Counted from the first letter of the stretch, positions 33,841-42,491 are shown. The stretch is 64,000 nt of DNA from an uncultured Coriobacteriaceae bacterium (GCA_902779675.1 CACZCK010000005.1:1-64000); one strand, 5' to 3'. Notes: generated from the sequence alone by a model not told the origin. Program-made: numbers and translations.

Positions 33841-34347
33841 ATGGGCAAGAAGAAGCAAACACAACAACAGGACGTGCCGAGGGGCAGCCGCCGCGACATT
33901 CTGCTCATCGTCGCTGCCACGCTCGCCGTCTCCATGATCATCTCGGCCGCGATTCCCATCGGCTGTGCTGCGTCGCTCATAGGCAAGTACCACCGCTTCA
34001 TCCAGGACCTCGGAACCAGCCTCATGTACGCACGCGAGCACGGCTCGCTCGAGATGACGGTGGCCGGCGAGGCGCAGGAGGCCGACCTGTCCCAAGCCGA
34101 GGCCATCTATGGCCTCATATCGGACACGGGCATGGGCTCACCACTTTCGGAGGCGCCCGGCGGCAAGCCCCTTGCCTTCTCCTTTGGCGACGGCACCTCT
34201 CTACGGCTCTATCCCACGCGGATCGTGGAGTCAGACCAAGAGAAGGTGGACGGACTGGCCATCTGCTACCAGCGCAAGGACGGCAGCATGTTTGCCTACG
34301 ACACCGACCAGCTGACGTACCAGAGCGTCATCTCCCTCGTCGAGTAG
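33841..34347 (+). CDS. single-pass membrane protein of unknown function
   Basis: 168 residues. A basic N-terminus (MGKKKQTQQQ) is followed by one hydrophobic segment (ILLIVAATLAVSMIISAAIPIGC, residues about 20-42), then an outside-facing domain of about 120 residues rich in acidic residues. No family recognised. The ATG follows AGGGGC. It is 67 bp after the deaminase-SLOG gene on the same strand and could be co-transcribed. Confidence 0.6.
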   Translation: MGKKKQTQQQDVPRGSRRDILLIVAATLAVSMIISAAIPIGCAASLIGKYHRFIQDLGTSLMYAREHGSLEMTVAGEAQEADLSQAEAIYGLISDTGMGSPLSEAPGGKPLAFSFGDGTSLRLYPTRIVESDQEKVDGLAICYQRKDGSMFAYDTDQLTYQSVISLVE

Positions 34348-34474
34348 GCTGCAACAAAAAATGATGTCCAGCACCGAGTCGCGCCGGCTCGTTGAAATCT
34401 CAAAACACGCCGTCGACGACACACGCCCGCTCGCATGTGCGGTGAGAGGCGCGCGTGGGTTCTTGTCGACAGCC

Positions 34475-34575
34475 GTCGGGTACACATGACATGTCGCAAA
34501 ATGCGTTGAGGGGTACACAAATCTCGGTAAAAGTACACCCGTCGACGCAAATCACGAGAGCGCGAGTGTACCCGT
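34475..34575 (+). repeat. nested-palindrome repeat, copy C
   Basis: Starts GTCGGGTACACATGACATGTC, has inner arms GGGGTACACAAATC and AAAAGTACACCCGTC, and ends GCGAGTGTACCCGTC. Sequence matching copy B continues past it (ATCCAGAAGAT, 34584-34594). It lies in the 263-bp gap between two convergent small genes. Confidence 0.7.
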
Positions 34576-34610
34576 CACCATGAATCCAGAAGATTGGCTG
34601 CGCAGCGCGG

Positions 34611-34865
34611 CTACAACCCAAGGCTCGCGCGGAACTCGGCGAAGCGCTCCTCGCTTGGCATCGTGGCGAGAAGACCGCCAAACACCAGGGCATTTCCCAC
34701 GCTGAGGAACATCGTGCCGACGCCTCCTCCGAGGGCGGTATCAAAGCCCAGCAGATATGAGACGACCATCGTCGCCACGCCACCGACCATCACAGTGAAC
34801 CACTTCGCATAGGTGGGATACGGCGTCTTGGGCGGAGGCGTAGTAAGAAAGCGAGGCGTCTCCAT
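34611..34865 (-). CDS. small two-segment membrane protein
   Basis: 84 residues from ATG 34865. Two hydrophobic segments are visible (WFTVMVGGVATMVVSYLLGF and LGGGVGTMFLSVGNALVFGGLLATM), with a proline-rich N-terminus. No family recognised. The ATG lies in the loop of a strong hairpin whose 5' arm carries the only ribosome-site-like GAGG. A GTG at 34886 is an alternative start. Divergent from the nuclease-helicase. Confidence 0.45.
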   Translation of the reverse strand: METPRFLTTPPPKTPYPTYAKWFTVMVGGVATMVVSYLLGFDTALGGGVGTMFLSVGNALVFGGLLATMPSEERFAEFRASLGL

Positions 34866-34879
34866 CGAAGACGCCTCGC
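34851..34879 (-). terminator. hairpin over the small membrane gene start, attenuator-like
   Basis: Perfect 11-bp arms (34851-34861, 34869-34879). On the minus strand it is followed by TTTCTTACT, as in an intrinsic terminator, yet the ATG of the 34611-34865 gene is in its loop. It may be a leader attenuator. Confidence 0.45.
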
Positions 34880-35021
34880 CAATCACCTGTCACAAGCCTC
34901 TTTCTGACCCTGAGGCCTGAGGTGGAACCAAGGCGACCGCGACGGACCAAGCAGTGACCGTCGGCACGCGCCGATGGGGTACCATGACCTCGGCATCTGT
35001 CGAGACGCGTGAGGGGGCGAC

Positions 35022-37598
35022 ATGCGAACGCTGCGGATCTCGGTGCGCAGGCTTGTCGAGTTCCTCCTGCGCGAGGGCGACATCGACTCTGAGGGCGACT
35101 GGCGCGGTAGCGTCGAGGCCATGCAGGCCGGAAGCAGCATCCACCGCATGCTGCAGGCCGCTGGTGGCGAGGCCTACCAAGCCGAGGTCCCGCTCGCCTC
35201 GTCCCTGTACTTCCCCGGCGGCTCCTTCAGCCCGCACGCCGCGCGCCTCGACATCCGCGAGGAGGCCGTGCACGACCAAGGCGGCTTCTTCCTGCGCGTG
35301 GAGGGCAGGGCAGACGGCATCATCGACGACGGCACGCACCCGCTCGTTGTCGACGAGATCAAGGGCGTCATGCGCGACGTGTCCGACATCGACGAGCCTA
35401 TAGCCGTCCACGAGGCGCAGGTACTTTGCTACGCCTACCTCTATCTGCGCGGCACGCAGGGGGCGTCCGCGATCTCGACCGCCTTTGGGAGGCAGGTCGT
35501 GGTCAGGCTCACCTATGCCAGCATGACCACCGGCGAAGTGCGCCAGATCGAGCACACCTACGACCTGCCCGGCATCGAGGCCCGCTTCTTCACCCTGCTC
35601 GAGGCGGCGCAGCGCTGGGCCGCCTGGCGGGTTACCCACGACGAGCTGCGGCAGAGGTCCCTCCGTGCGCTCACGTTCCCGCTCAAGCCGAGAGGCGGCC
35701 AGCAGGAGCTCATGGACGCCGTCGCTGCCGCCATCCGCAAGGGCACGAGTCTCTACGTGCAGGCACCCACCGGCTCGGGCAAGACGATCGCGACCCTCTA
35801 CCCCGCCCTCAAGGCCATGGGGTCGGGCGAGACCTCTCGCATCGCCTTCCTCACCGCCAAGACCATGACGCGCCGCGCCGCCCTGGAGTGCCTCGATCTG
35901 TTTCGACAGCAGGACTTTGCCGCCACCGTGCTGGTGGTGACGGCGCGCGACAAGATCTGCCCGCTGCGCTCCCGCACGCATGGCGCAGACATGCGCGCAC
36001 GCCCCCTGGCGTCGCTTTGCAATCCCATCGAATGCCCCTATGCACGCGGCCACTACGATGCGGTCAACGACGCCCTCTACGAGGCAATTACCAGCCATGA
36101 CGTGTTGGATTCGGCTGCCATCAGGCAGGTTGCCGCGCGCCACCATGTGTGCCCCTACGAACTTCAGCGCGACGCGGCGCGATGGGCGGACGTCATCGTC
36201 TGCGACTACCACTTTGCGTTTGCCCCGTCGGCAAGCCTCCTTGGCCTCACGGACGAGCCGGGTGGTGCAGACACGGTCTTTCTGGTCGACGAGGCCCACA
36301 ACCTCGTGGAACGCATGCGCGAGATGTACAGCGCCGAGCTTGCCGTGGCCAGCCTCAGGGAGCTCGAGCGACTCCTGCGAGCGACCCGTGCCTTTGGCCA
36401 GCTGTTGCAGGCCGTGCATGCAGCCATCACTGCGTTTCCCACCTGGGAGAAGGCCCTGCCAACCGGTACCGACCCCATCACGGGGCGCAGGGCCAAGCTG
36501 CCGGTCTACCAGAGGGTCCGCTTGAGCGATGCGTTTGCGGAGACCCTCGCCTCGCTCGTCGAGGGCATCGATGCAGCGCTCGAACAGCTCTCCCCTTCCA
36601 CAGACGGAGAGCACGGAGGCCGCCAGGCGTCAGGGTCAATCGAGCTCTTCCTTGCCTTGCGGGACACGGGCCTCACGGTCCGCACGTTTCTGGGCACCCT
36701 GCAGCGAGCCGAGGTCGGATACGTCACGTTCCTCGGTCGGGACGCAAACGGTGGCAGGAGGCTCAAGGTCTATTGCGTGGACCCGAGCCACGACCTGGGC
36801 GAGCGTCTTGAGCAGGCGCGGGCAGCCGTGTTCTTCTCGGGGACGCTTCTGCCCATGGACTACCACCGCAAGCTGCTTGCGGCGCAGGACGACGACCCGT
36901 CCCTGTACGTCCGGTCCAGCTTCGACTACCGCAGGCAACAGGTCCTCGTCGGGTCGGACGTCAGTGCCCGCTTCTCGCAGCGCGGACCCGAGCTCTATGC
37001 CCGCATCACCTCCTACCTGCAAGCGCTGGTGCACGCGCGCCCAGGCAACTACCTCGTCTTTCTTCCCTCGTATGCCATGATGGACGAGGTCGCAATGACC
37101 CTGGGGCCGCTCGTGGGCGGCGGGACCACCCTCGTGCGCCAGAGCCCCGGCATGCGCGAGGACGAGCGCGAACGCTTTGTCGCCCGGTTCCGCGAACCGC
37201 ATTCCGCAGGCACGAGCCTCATCGGCCTCTGTGTGCTGGGCGGCATCTTTGGCGAGAGCATCGACCTGCCGGGCGAGACGCTCGTGGGAGTTGTCGTGGT
37301 GGGCACGGGCATGCCCAGAAGCTCCAGCGAGCGCGAGGTAATCAGAGACTACTTTGACGCCAAGGGCGGCAAGGGCTTTGCCTATGCCTATACCTATCCC
37401 GGCCTCAACAAGGTGCTGCAGGCCGCAGGGCGGCTCATGCGCACCGAGCGTGATCATGGAGTGGTGCTGCTCCTCGACGACCGATTTCTCGACGACGAGC
37501 TCAGGGAGGCATTCCCCCAGGAGTGGCGGGGCGTGCGTACCTGCACGCTCAAGACCTTGCCTGGGCTTCTCGCACGACTCCCGCCGGGCCAGCGGTGA
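35022..37598 (+). CDS. DinG/Rad3-type ATP-dependent helicase with N-terminal PD-(D/E)XK nuclease
   Basis: 858 residues. Residues 1-210 form a Cas4/RecB-like nuclease domain with RADGII (D98) and DEIK (111-114), fitting PD-(D/E)XK. Residues 220-850 form an XPD/DinG-type superfamily II helicase: Walker A APTGSGKT (246-253), a cysteine set (CPLRS, CNPIECPYA, CPYEL) that likely holds a 4Fe-4S cluster, VDEAHN, and QAAGRLMR. A role in DNA repair or R-loop/G4 removal is inferred from the family. ATG 5 bases after AGGGGG. Its last 50 bp overlap the convergent AraC-like fragment. Confidence 0.85.
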   Translation: MRTLRISVRRLVEFLLREGDIDSEGDWRGSVEAMQAGSSIHRMLQAAGGEAYQAEVPLASSLYFPGGSFSPHAARLDIREEAVHDQGGFFLRVEGRADGIIDDGTHPLVVDEIKGVMRDVSDIDEPIAVHEAQVLCYAYLYLRGTQGASAISTAFGRQVVVRLTYASMTTGEVRQIEHTYDLPGIEARFFTLLEAAQRWAAWRVTHDELRQRSLRALTFPLKPRGGQQELMDAVAAAIRKGTSLYVQAPTGSGKTIATLYPALKAMGSGETSRIAFLTAKTMTRRAALECLDLFRQQDFAATVLVVTARDKICPLRSRTHGADMRARPLASLCNPIECPYARGHYDAVNDALYEAITSHDVLDSAAIRQVAARHHVCPYELQRDAARWADVIVCDYHFAFAPSASLLGLTDEPGGADTVFLVDEAHNLVERMREMYSAELAVASLRELERLLRATRAFGQLLQAVHAAITAFPTWEKALPTGTDPITGRRAKLPVYQRVRLSDAFAETLASLVEGIDAALEQLSPSTDGEHGGRQASGSIELFLALRDTGLTVRTFLGTLQRAEVGYVTFLGRDANGGRRLKVYCVDPSHDLGERLEQARAAVFFSGTLLPMDYHRKLLAAQDDDPSLYVRSSFDYRRQQVLVGSDVSARFSQRGPELYARITSYLQALVHARPGNYLVFLPSYAMMDEVAMTLGPLVGGGTTLVRQSPGMREDERERFVARFREPHSAGTSLIGLCVLGGIFGESIDLPGETLVGVVVVGTGMPRSSSEREVIRDYFDAKGGKGFAYAYTYPGLNKVLQAAGRLMRTERDHGVVLLLDDRFLDDELREAFPQEWRGVRTCTLKTLPGLLARLPPGQR

Positions 37599-37968
37599 CC
37601 TCGTCGTCCACAAAGAGCTCGAAGCCCCGGTAGCGTCCCGTGGGGTACGCGAACGCCCTGGCCGTTGCGGACGAGACGCAGAGCGTGCCCTCTCCCACCA
37701 CAAAGCTGCCCCGGTCGCCAAAGTCAACCTCGCAACGGCCCAAAGCGCACCAGTTGACGGTGGCTACACGTGTGCCCGAGGGGTTAAAGGCAGGCAGCGT
37801 GGGGCATGCAAGGTCGATGTCGGTGAGGATGATGCCCTCTGCCAGCTCGTAGCACGAGAGGTCGATGGAGCCCTCGGAGGTACGGTACCTCCCGAGGGCG
37901 AACCCCTCCCCCACCTCAGCCAGAGACCAGCCCTCGGGCAGGGCCTCCATGGTGTCGGACAGCTGCAC
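37549..37968 (-). pseudogene. AraC-type regulator sensor domain, truncated before the HTH
   Basis: 139 residues matching the cupin-like N-terminal half of an AraC family regulator (WCALGRCEVDFGDRGSFVVG, then ATARAFAYPTGRYRGFELF). AraC proteins are normally near 280-300 residues with two C-terminal HTHs; here the frame stops within the convergent helicase gene and no HTH is left in any frame. The GTG start has GGAGGAG at 9 bases, but this site lies in a perfect hairpin (37973-38018). It may be a stand-alone sensor or a decaying gene. Confidence 0.6.
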
Positions 37969-37972
37969 GCTT

Positions 37973-38018
37973 ATGCTCCTCCCGTAAGTTAACCTAAAGT
38001 AACTTACGGGAGGAGCAT
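37973..38018 (-). promoter_or_regulatory. hairpin sequestering a Shine-Dalgarno site
   Basis: Perfect 19-bp arms (37973-37991, 38000-38018) with an 8-base loop. On the minus strand the 3' arm contains GGGAGGAG, the ribosome site for the GTG at 37968, and the 5' arm contains its complement CTCCTCCC. There is no T-run, so it is not a usual terminator. The arms could also be a DNA operator. Confidence 0.5.
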
Positions 38019-38098
38019 CACAATATCAACTCCAAGCCGCAGAAATGCTCCAAACCGCAGCGCATGGCGCGGCCCTGCGCACGCTGGCCCAACAGCCG

Positions 38099-39850
38099 TC
38101 AGCGTTGGCGCACGTGTGCCTCGATGAACATGATCTCTTGCCCCTCGTGCACGGGTCGCAGCACAAAACGACCGGCCGCTGCGGGCACGATGAAGGTCTC
38201 GGCGTAATGCACCTCGAAGGGCGCGAACGCCCCCGTCGGGCTCTCCACGAGCGCGGCGCTGCCCTCCACCAGGTTGAGCACGCGCACACCCGGCGTGGCA
38301 TCGCGCACCACCGGCACGGTCGTGGTTATGCGGCGCGTCTCCAAAAACTCGAGCTCGTGCAGACCAGTGTGCTCCTCACGCCAACCCGCACCCGAGGCGA
38401 CCTCCTCGAAGGCGTTCACCAGCTGCTCGCGGCACCAGTTGGTCCGCCGGTCCCAGCAGATGTTGCGCTCGGCATCGTCGAGGTGGATGGGGCGCGGCAT
38501 GCCGTCTAGGCCCACGCGGCCCCAGTCCCACATCTTGAAGGTAAAGTTGTACGGTGTGGCCGAGACCTCGAGCACCACGGTGTTGGAGGCAGAGCAATGC
38601 ACCGTACCTGCGGGAATGAGAAAGTGGTCGTGCCTGTGCGCGTCGAAGCGGTTGACGAAGCGCTCGGCATCGAAGGGCCCCCCACCCTCCTGGGCCGCGC
38701 GCAGCGCCGCCATCATCTCGCTCGGATCAACGCCATCGCGAACGCCCAGATAGACGCCTGCCCCCTCCCTCGCGTCGAGGATGTAGTAGCTCTCGTCCTG
38801 GGTGTATGCCATGCCAAAGTGGGTTCTGATGTAGTCGGTCGTAGGGTGCACCTGCAGGCTCAGGTTGCCGCCGCCCATGGTGTCCAAGAAGTCGAAGCGA
38901 ATGGGGAACTCCGCTCCAAAGCGTGCGTAGACCTTCTCGCCCAGCAGCTCGCGTGGGTGCGAGAGCGTGAGGTCCATCGCGGGCACCTCCACGCGGACGT
39001 CGCCAAAGCGCAGGTAGAGCGAGTTCTCCTCGGGAACGCCGTCGAACGACCACGCGTAGTTTGGTTGGCTTGGGTCCAGGCCAAAGCGCTCCTGCATCCA
39101 ATGGCCGCCCCACACGCCCGGATCGAAGTACGGCACCAGCCGAAACGGCTGGCGCGCAGCCTGCGCCAGGCCGTCGCGCAACGCATCTCCCGCCACGAGC
39201 CTAGGCCTTCCTGCCGCATTGGTGTCGAGGAACCAATCAACCCGATCGAACACCTCCACCTTGCGGCGATCGGCGATGCGCCACTCCACAAAGTACCCGC
39301 GCTTGACCTTGCGCAGGGGGTCCTCGTGGGCGTTGTTTGCACGGAAGTTGGGCATGCCGGCACGGTACCGGAGCTGGATCTGCCAGCGGGCGAGGTCGCA
39401 GTACACCAGCAGGTCGCCCTGGGGCGCCACGAGCGTCGCACCAACGCCATACACCAGCACGCGCAGGCCACGAGCTCGAGCCTCGCGCACCCGCTCCCTC
39501 GCCTCGCCGAACGCCCGTGGGTCGAGGAAGTCCTCCATGGGCCCGTAGTACATGACGCCGCGCACGCGGTCGTCGGTGAGGTGCGGTTGCATGCGCGCCG
39601 TCAGCTCGTCTCCCCCAAAGAACGCGTCCTCCGAGCGCACCACGACGTCTGGGCAGAAGGCCGCCTGCACGAGGTCGAGCGCCTCGTCGAACACGCCAAG
39701 GTAGCACTCAACCACCAGCAGGCTCGCGCCCCGGGCGGCATCGGCCAGTGCGGCGACGATGTCCGGTGCGCCTTCAAAGGCCTCGGACTCGTGGCCACGC
39801 ACCTGGATGGTTGGCTCGAGGTCGTAGGACGAGCGGGCGGAGGCAGGCAT
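38099..39850 (-). CDS. mannose-6-phosphate isomerase-like protein with N-terminal kinase-like domain
   Basis: 583 residues. The C-terminal two-thirds is a class I phosphomannose isomerase: VWGGHWMQERFGL, NLSLQVHPTTDY (metal ligands), FLIPAGTVHCS and YNFTFKMWDWGR. The first ~230 residues resemble a uridine-kinase-like fold but I see no Walker A, so it is probably catalytically dead. Two-domain isomerases of this length occur in gut Clostridia and Actinobacteria. The ATG at 39850 has AAGAGG at 6 bases; an open frame continues 28 codons upstream. It could act on a sugar phosphate other than mannose. Confidence 0.75.
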   Translation of the reverse strand: MPASARSSYDLEPTIQVRGHESEAFEGAPDIVAALADAARGASLLVVECYLGVFDEALDLVQAAFCPDVVVRSEDAFFGGDELTARMQPHLTDDRVRGVMYYGPMEDFLDPRAFGEARERVREARARGLRVLVYGVGATLVAPQGDLLVYCDLARWQIQLRYRAGMPNFRANNAHEDPLRKVKRGYFVEWRIADRRKVEVFDRVDWFLDTNAAGRPRLVAGDALRDGLAQAARQPFRLVPYFDPGVWGGHWMQERFGLDPSQPNYAWSFDGVPEENSLYLRFGDVRVEVPAMDLTLSHPRELLGEKVYARFGAEFPIRFDFLDTMGGGNLSLQVHPTTDYIRTHFGMAYTQDESYYILDAREGAGVYLGVRDGVDPSEMMAALRAAQEGGGPFDAERFVNRFDAHRHDHFLIPAGTVHCSASNTVVLEVSATPYNFTFKMWDWGRVGLDGMPRPIHLDDAERNICWDRRTNWCREQLVNAFEEVASGAGWREEHTGLHELEFLETRRITTTVPVVRDATPGVRVLNLVEGSAALVESPTGAFAPFEVHYAETFIVPAAAGRFVLRPVHEGQEIMFIEAHVRQR

Positions 39851-39970
39851 GGCGACCTCTTCGACTGGTGGCATCGGCAGGACGAAACATAACGCAACAA
39901 TTGTTTCAATCGTCTGCATCAATGATATCGCCAATCGGCCTTAGTGGCGCCCGGCCAGCATGCCTTTCAG

Positions 39971-40459
39971 TCAATCGAGGTACAGCTGTGCTCGCCCTGG
40001 CTCTCCGATGACGTCGCAGAAGGGTTGCACGTACTCCTTGTGCGTGCGCGGCTGGAAGTGAACGGCAGCCATGGGCGGATTGGCCTGCTTCGTGTCGATC
40101 TCGAAGCCGCAGCTGATGTCATCGTGGGCGCGGCGCACCCCTGCGAACCAGTCGAGCAGTGCGCCGTGCTCCCCCACGATCGGCGAGTCCACGCGCGTAC
40201 CGGGCTCTATCACGTCCAGAAGCACGGTGACGTCGACAAACTGCTCGCCGACGAGCGGATGCTCGAGGTAGACGATCGGGAAGTGCTCCCCAACCAAGAA
40301 CGGCAGCACCGCCTCGCGGGCACGACCGAGGCTCTCGCCGAACAGCGCCGGACCTCGCCCCTCGTCTGCAGCCTGCAGCAGGAGCACCTGATACGCGCAG
40401 CATACGATGGGATCCTCATGGTTGCCCCTTTCGAAAGCTGCAAGGGAGTCGCGCGCCAC
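39971..40459 (-). CDS. hypothetical protein
   Basis: 162 residues, mostly polar, with no signal peptide or membrane segment. A C-terminal stretch (HFQPRTHKEYVQPFCDV) looks like part of a structured domain, but I do not recognise the family. GTG start with AGGA at 9 bases. It is 120 bp upstream of the isomerase-like gene on the same strand and divergent from the lipoprotein gene. Confidence 0.5.
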   Translation of the reverse strand: MARDSLAAFERGNHEDPIVCCAYQVLLLQAADEGRGPALFGESLGRAREAVLPFLVGEHFPIVYLEHPLVGEQFVDVTVLLDVIEPGTRVDSPIVGEHGALLDWFAGVRRAHDDISCGFEIDTKQANPPMAAVHFQPRTHKEYVQPFCDVIGEPGRAQLYLD

Positions 40460-40665
40460 TCACGGACATCCTGCCAGTCGGGCAAGGGTGCAGCAGGGTG
40501 TCGTCGTGGCAGCGCTGCGTGCCCCATGATAATCTGAAAAAGCGTACATTTGCTACGAGACGAAACGTCTTGCCGACACATATAAGTTGTAGAAGTGTCA
40601 CGTGGCCATCCTTCGGGCCACGGAGCGGCAAGGACGCCCGCTCGACAGAACGGAAAGGAAGAACA

Positions 40666-42330
40666 ATGGGCAAAAAGCTGAAAGGTGCGCTCTCCGTCAC
40701 CCTCGCACTGACGACTGCGCTGGCTATGGGCGCATGCGGATCCAAGCCGCAGGCAGATGCCGGTGACGCCAAGACGGACCAGATCCAGGTTGCCGAGGCA
40801 TCGACCAGCACGTACGAGGGAGCCCTTCTCACGGCCTACGATCATCAGGTGGTGCTCTCCGGCGCCGACGGCGACATGGAGTTCGCAACGAGCGACAAGA
40901 CCCTGTACAAGACCGGCGAAGCAGGTCAGATGTACCTGGACGACATCGTGTCGGTGACCTACCACGTCAAGGACGGCGTCAACTACGCCGACGAGATCGA
41001 CCTCGTCGAGCACATGGACACCGCCATCGAGTTCGCCGGCGTCCTCGTCGACTCGGGCGACGACTTCATCACCCTCGTGAACAAGAACCTCTCTGCCACG
41101 TTCCTCATCGACGAGGACTCCTACATCGTGGGTGACCTGAGCAAGGGCGATCAGATCGAGCTCACCTACCTGGGCGACCTCAGCGAGTATCCGTATGCCA
41201 ACGTCGTCGCGGTCGTCAAGGAGGTCGAACTGCCCAAGACCACCACGATGTCTGGCGTCGTCTCTGAGATTGCCGGCAAGAGCGTGCTGCTAAGCATCGA
41301 CTCCGCCCATGCCTATCGCTTCAACGTGACGGACAAGACCGCCATCTCGGGCGCCGCCGACCACATCACGGTGGGCGACCAGGTCGAGGTCACCTTTGAA
41401 GGCAATGCCGGGTCGCAGCCCAATGCCATTGGCATCAAGATCGTGAAGAGCGCCCCTGCGCGCGCCTATGGCATCAACGGCACGATCGCCAGTGTCGACA
41501 AGGGGTCGCTGACACTCGACACGGGCGCCGGCAAGTACGTGTTTAGCACCAGCGACAACACCCGCTACTATGGCGAGAAGCCCGCCAAGGGCTACAAGGC
41601 CGAGATCACCTACACGGGCGAGCTGAACAAGAAGCCGCAGGCCAGCGTCATCTCCTGCGCCAAGGACGCAAAGGCTGCCGCCAAGAAGGAAGCCGACAAG
41701 AAGAAGGCCGAGGCTAAGAAGGCGGAGGAGGCCAAGAAGGCCGAGGAGGCCAAGAAGCAGGAGGAAGCCAAGAAGGCCGAGGAGGCCAAGAAGCAGGAGG
41801 AAGCCAAGAAGGCGGAGGAGGCCAAGAAGCAGGAGGAAGCCAAGAAGGCGGAGGAAGCCAAGAAGCAGGAGGAGCAGGCTGCCGAGACTGTCGAGCCCAC
41901 TCCCGAGCCCGAGACCACCGAGCCTGAGGCTGTCGAGCCCACCCCCGAGCCCGAAACCACTCCCGAGGCTGAGACCACCGAGCCCGAGGCCGTCGAGCCC
42001 ACCGGCGAGGGCGAGACCACTGGCGAGAGCGAGGCTGCCGAGTCCAAGGAAGAGGCCGCGCAGACCGACCCCGACATGGGCGTGATCGGCCAGGGCACCA
42101 TCGTCAAGGGTGACGAGAAGAAGATGACCATCGAGTTCGAGCTGAAGGATGGCAAGAAGATCACCCTCAAGTACGACAAGGACACCAAGATCGCCGCTGG
42201 TTATATCCCTGAGGTCGGCGACGTCGTGAAGATCGAGTACGGCAGCACCAGCCTGATGCTCAAAGAGCTGCAGCTGGTCAGCAGGCCCGAGGCGACCCCC
42301 GAGGCCGAGGCCACGGCAGACGAAGGCTAG
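40666..42330 (+). CDS. repeat-rich surface lipoprotein
   Basis: 554 residues. A signal peptide ends in the lipobox MGAC (Cys at residue 25). Residues about 45-330 contain several small beta-rich repeats (for example YEGALLTAYDHQVVLSG and GTIASVDKGSLTLDTGAG) like OB-type DUF5666 modules. Residues about 345-405 are KKAEEAKKQEEA repeats predicted to be helical. A Pro/Glu/Thr stretch (PEPETTEPEA) follows, then one further beta module to the C-terminus. ATG 7 bases after AAAGGA. A surface anchor or wall-spanning spacer is inferred. Confidence 0.75.
   Translation: MGKKLKGALSVTLALTTALAMGACGSKPQADAGDAKTDQIQVAEASTSTYEGALLTAYDHQVVLSGADGDMEFATSDKTLYKTGEAGQMYLDDIVSVTYHVKDGVNYADEIDLVEHMDTAIEFAGVLVDSGDDFITLVNKNLSATFLIDEDSYIVGDLSKGDQIELTYLGDLSEYPYANVVAVVKEVELPKTTTMSGVVSEIAGKSVLLSIDSAHAYRFNVTDKTAISGAADHITVGDQVEVTFEGNAGSQPNAIGIKIVKSAPARAYGINGTIASVDKGSLTLDTGAGKYVFSTSDNTRYYGEKPAKGYKAEITYTGELNKKPQASVISCAKDAKAAAKKEADKKKAEAKKAEEAKKAEEAKKQEEAKKAEEAKKQEEAKKAEEAKKQEEAKKAEEAKKQEEQAAETVEPTPEPETTEPEAVEPTPEPETTPEAETTEPEAVEPTGEGETTGESEAAESKEEAAQTDPDMGVIGQGTIVKGDEKKMTIEFELKDGKKITLKYDKDTKIAAGYIPEVGDVVKIEYGSTSLMLKELQLVSRPEATPEAEATADEG
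41701..41875 (+). repeat. 36-bp in-frame tandem repeats in the lipoprotein gene
   Basis: Successive near-identical 36-base units encode AKKQEEAKKAEE. The count could vary between strains through slippage. They are coding repeats, not CRISPR. Confidence 0.8.
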
Positions 42331-42355
42331 CGGGTAGCGCACAAGAGCAAGACTG

Positions 42356-42389
42356 AAGGGGCCGCCTTCCCCCGGGAAGGCGGCCCCTT
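42356..42389 (+). terminator. intrinsic terminator of the lipoprotein gene
   Basis: Perfect 15-bp GC-rich arms (42356-42370, 42375-42389) with a 4-base loop and TTCTTC on the plus strand. Confidence 0.8.
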
Positions 42390-42428
42390 CTTCATGCCGT
42401 CGGGGCACCCTCCTTTGGGGAGCACCCT

Positions 42429-42491
42429 TTCGCGCGTTACGGAGACCCCTTTGCGCTGTTCTCTCGCAAAGGGGTCTCCGTAACGCGCGAA
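42429..42491. repeat. perfect 27-bp inverted repeat
   Basis: Arms 42429-42455 and 42465-42491 with a 9-base loop, GC-rich and exact. It lies between the lipoprotein terminator and the convergent double-glycine peptide gene. No T-run, so it may be a REP-like element or a strong transcription block. Confidence 0.8.

Noticed and set aside
34890-36614. 574-codon minus-strand frame over the nuclease-helicase
   Set aside because: Shadow frame; the plus-strand protein has nuclease, FeS and helicase motifs.
41701-41875. CRISPR-like periodic repeat
   Set aside because: Units are contiguous, in frame and encode AKKQEEAKKAEE; there are no spacers.
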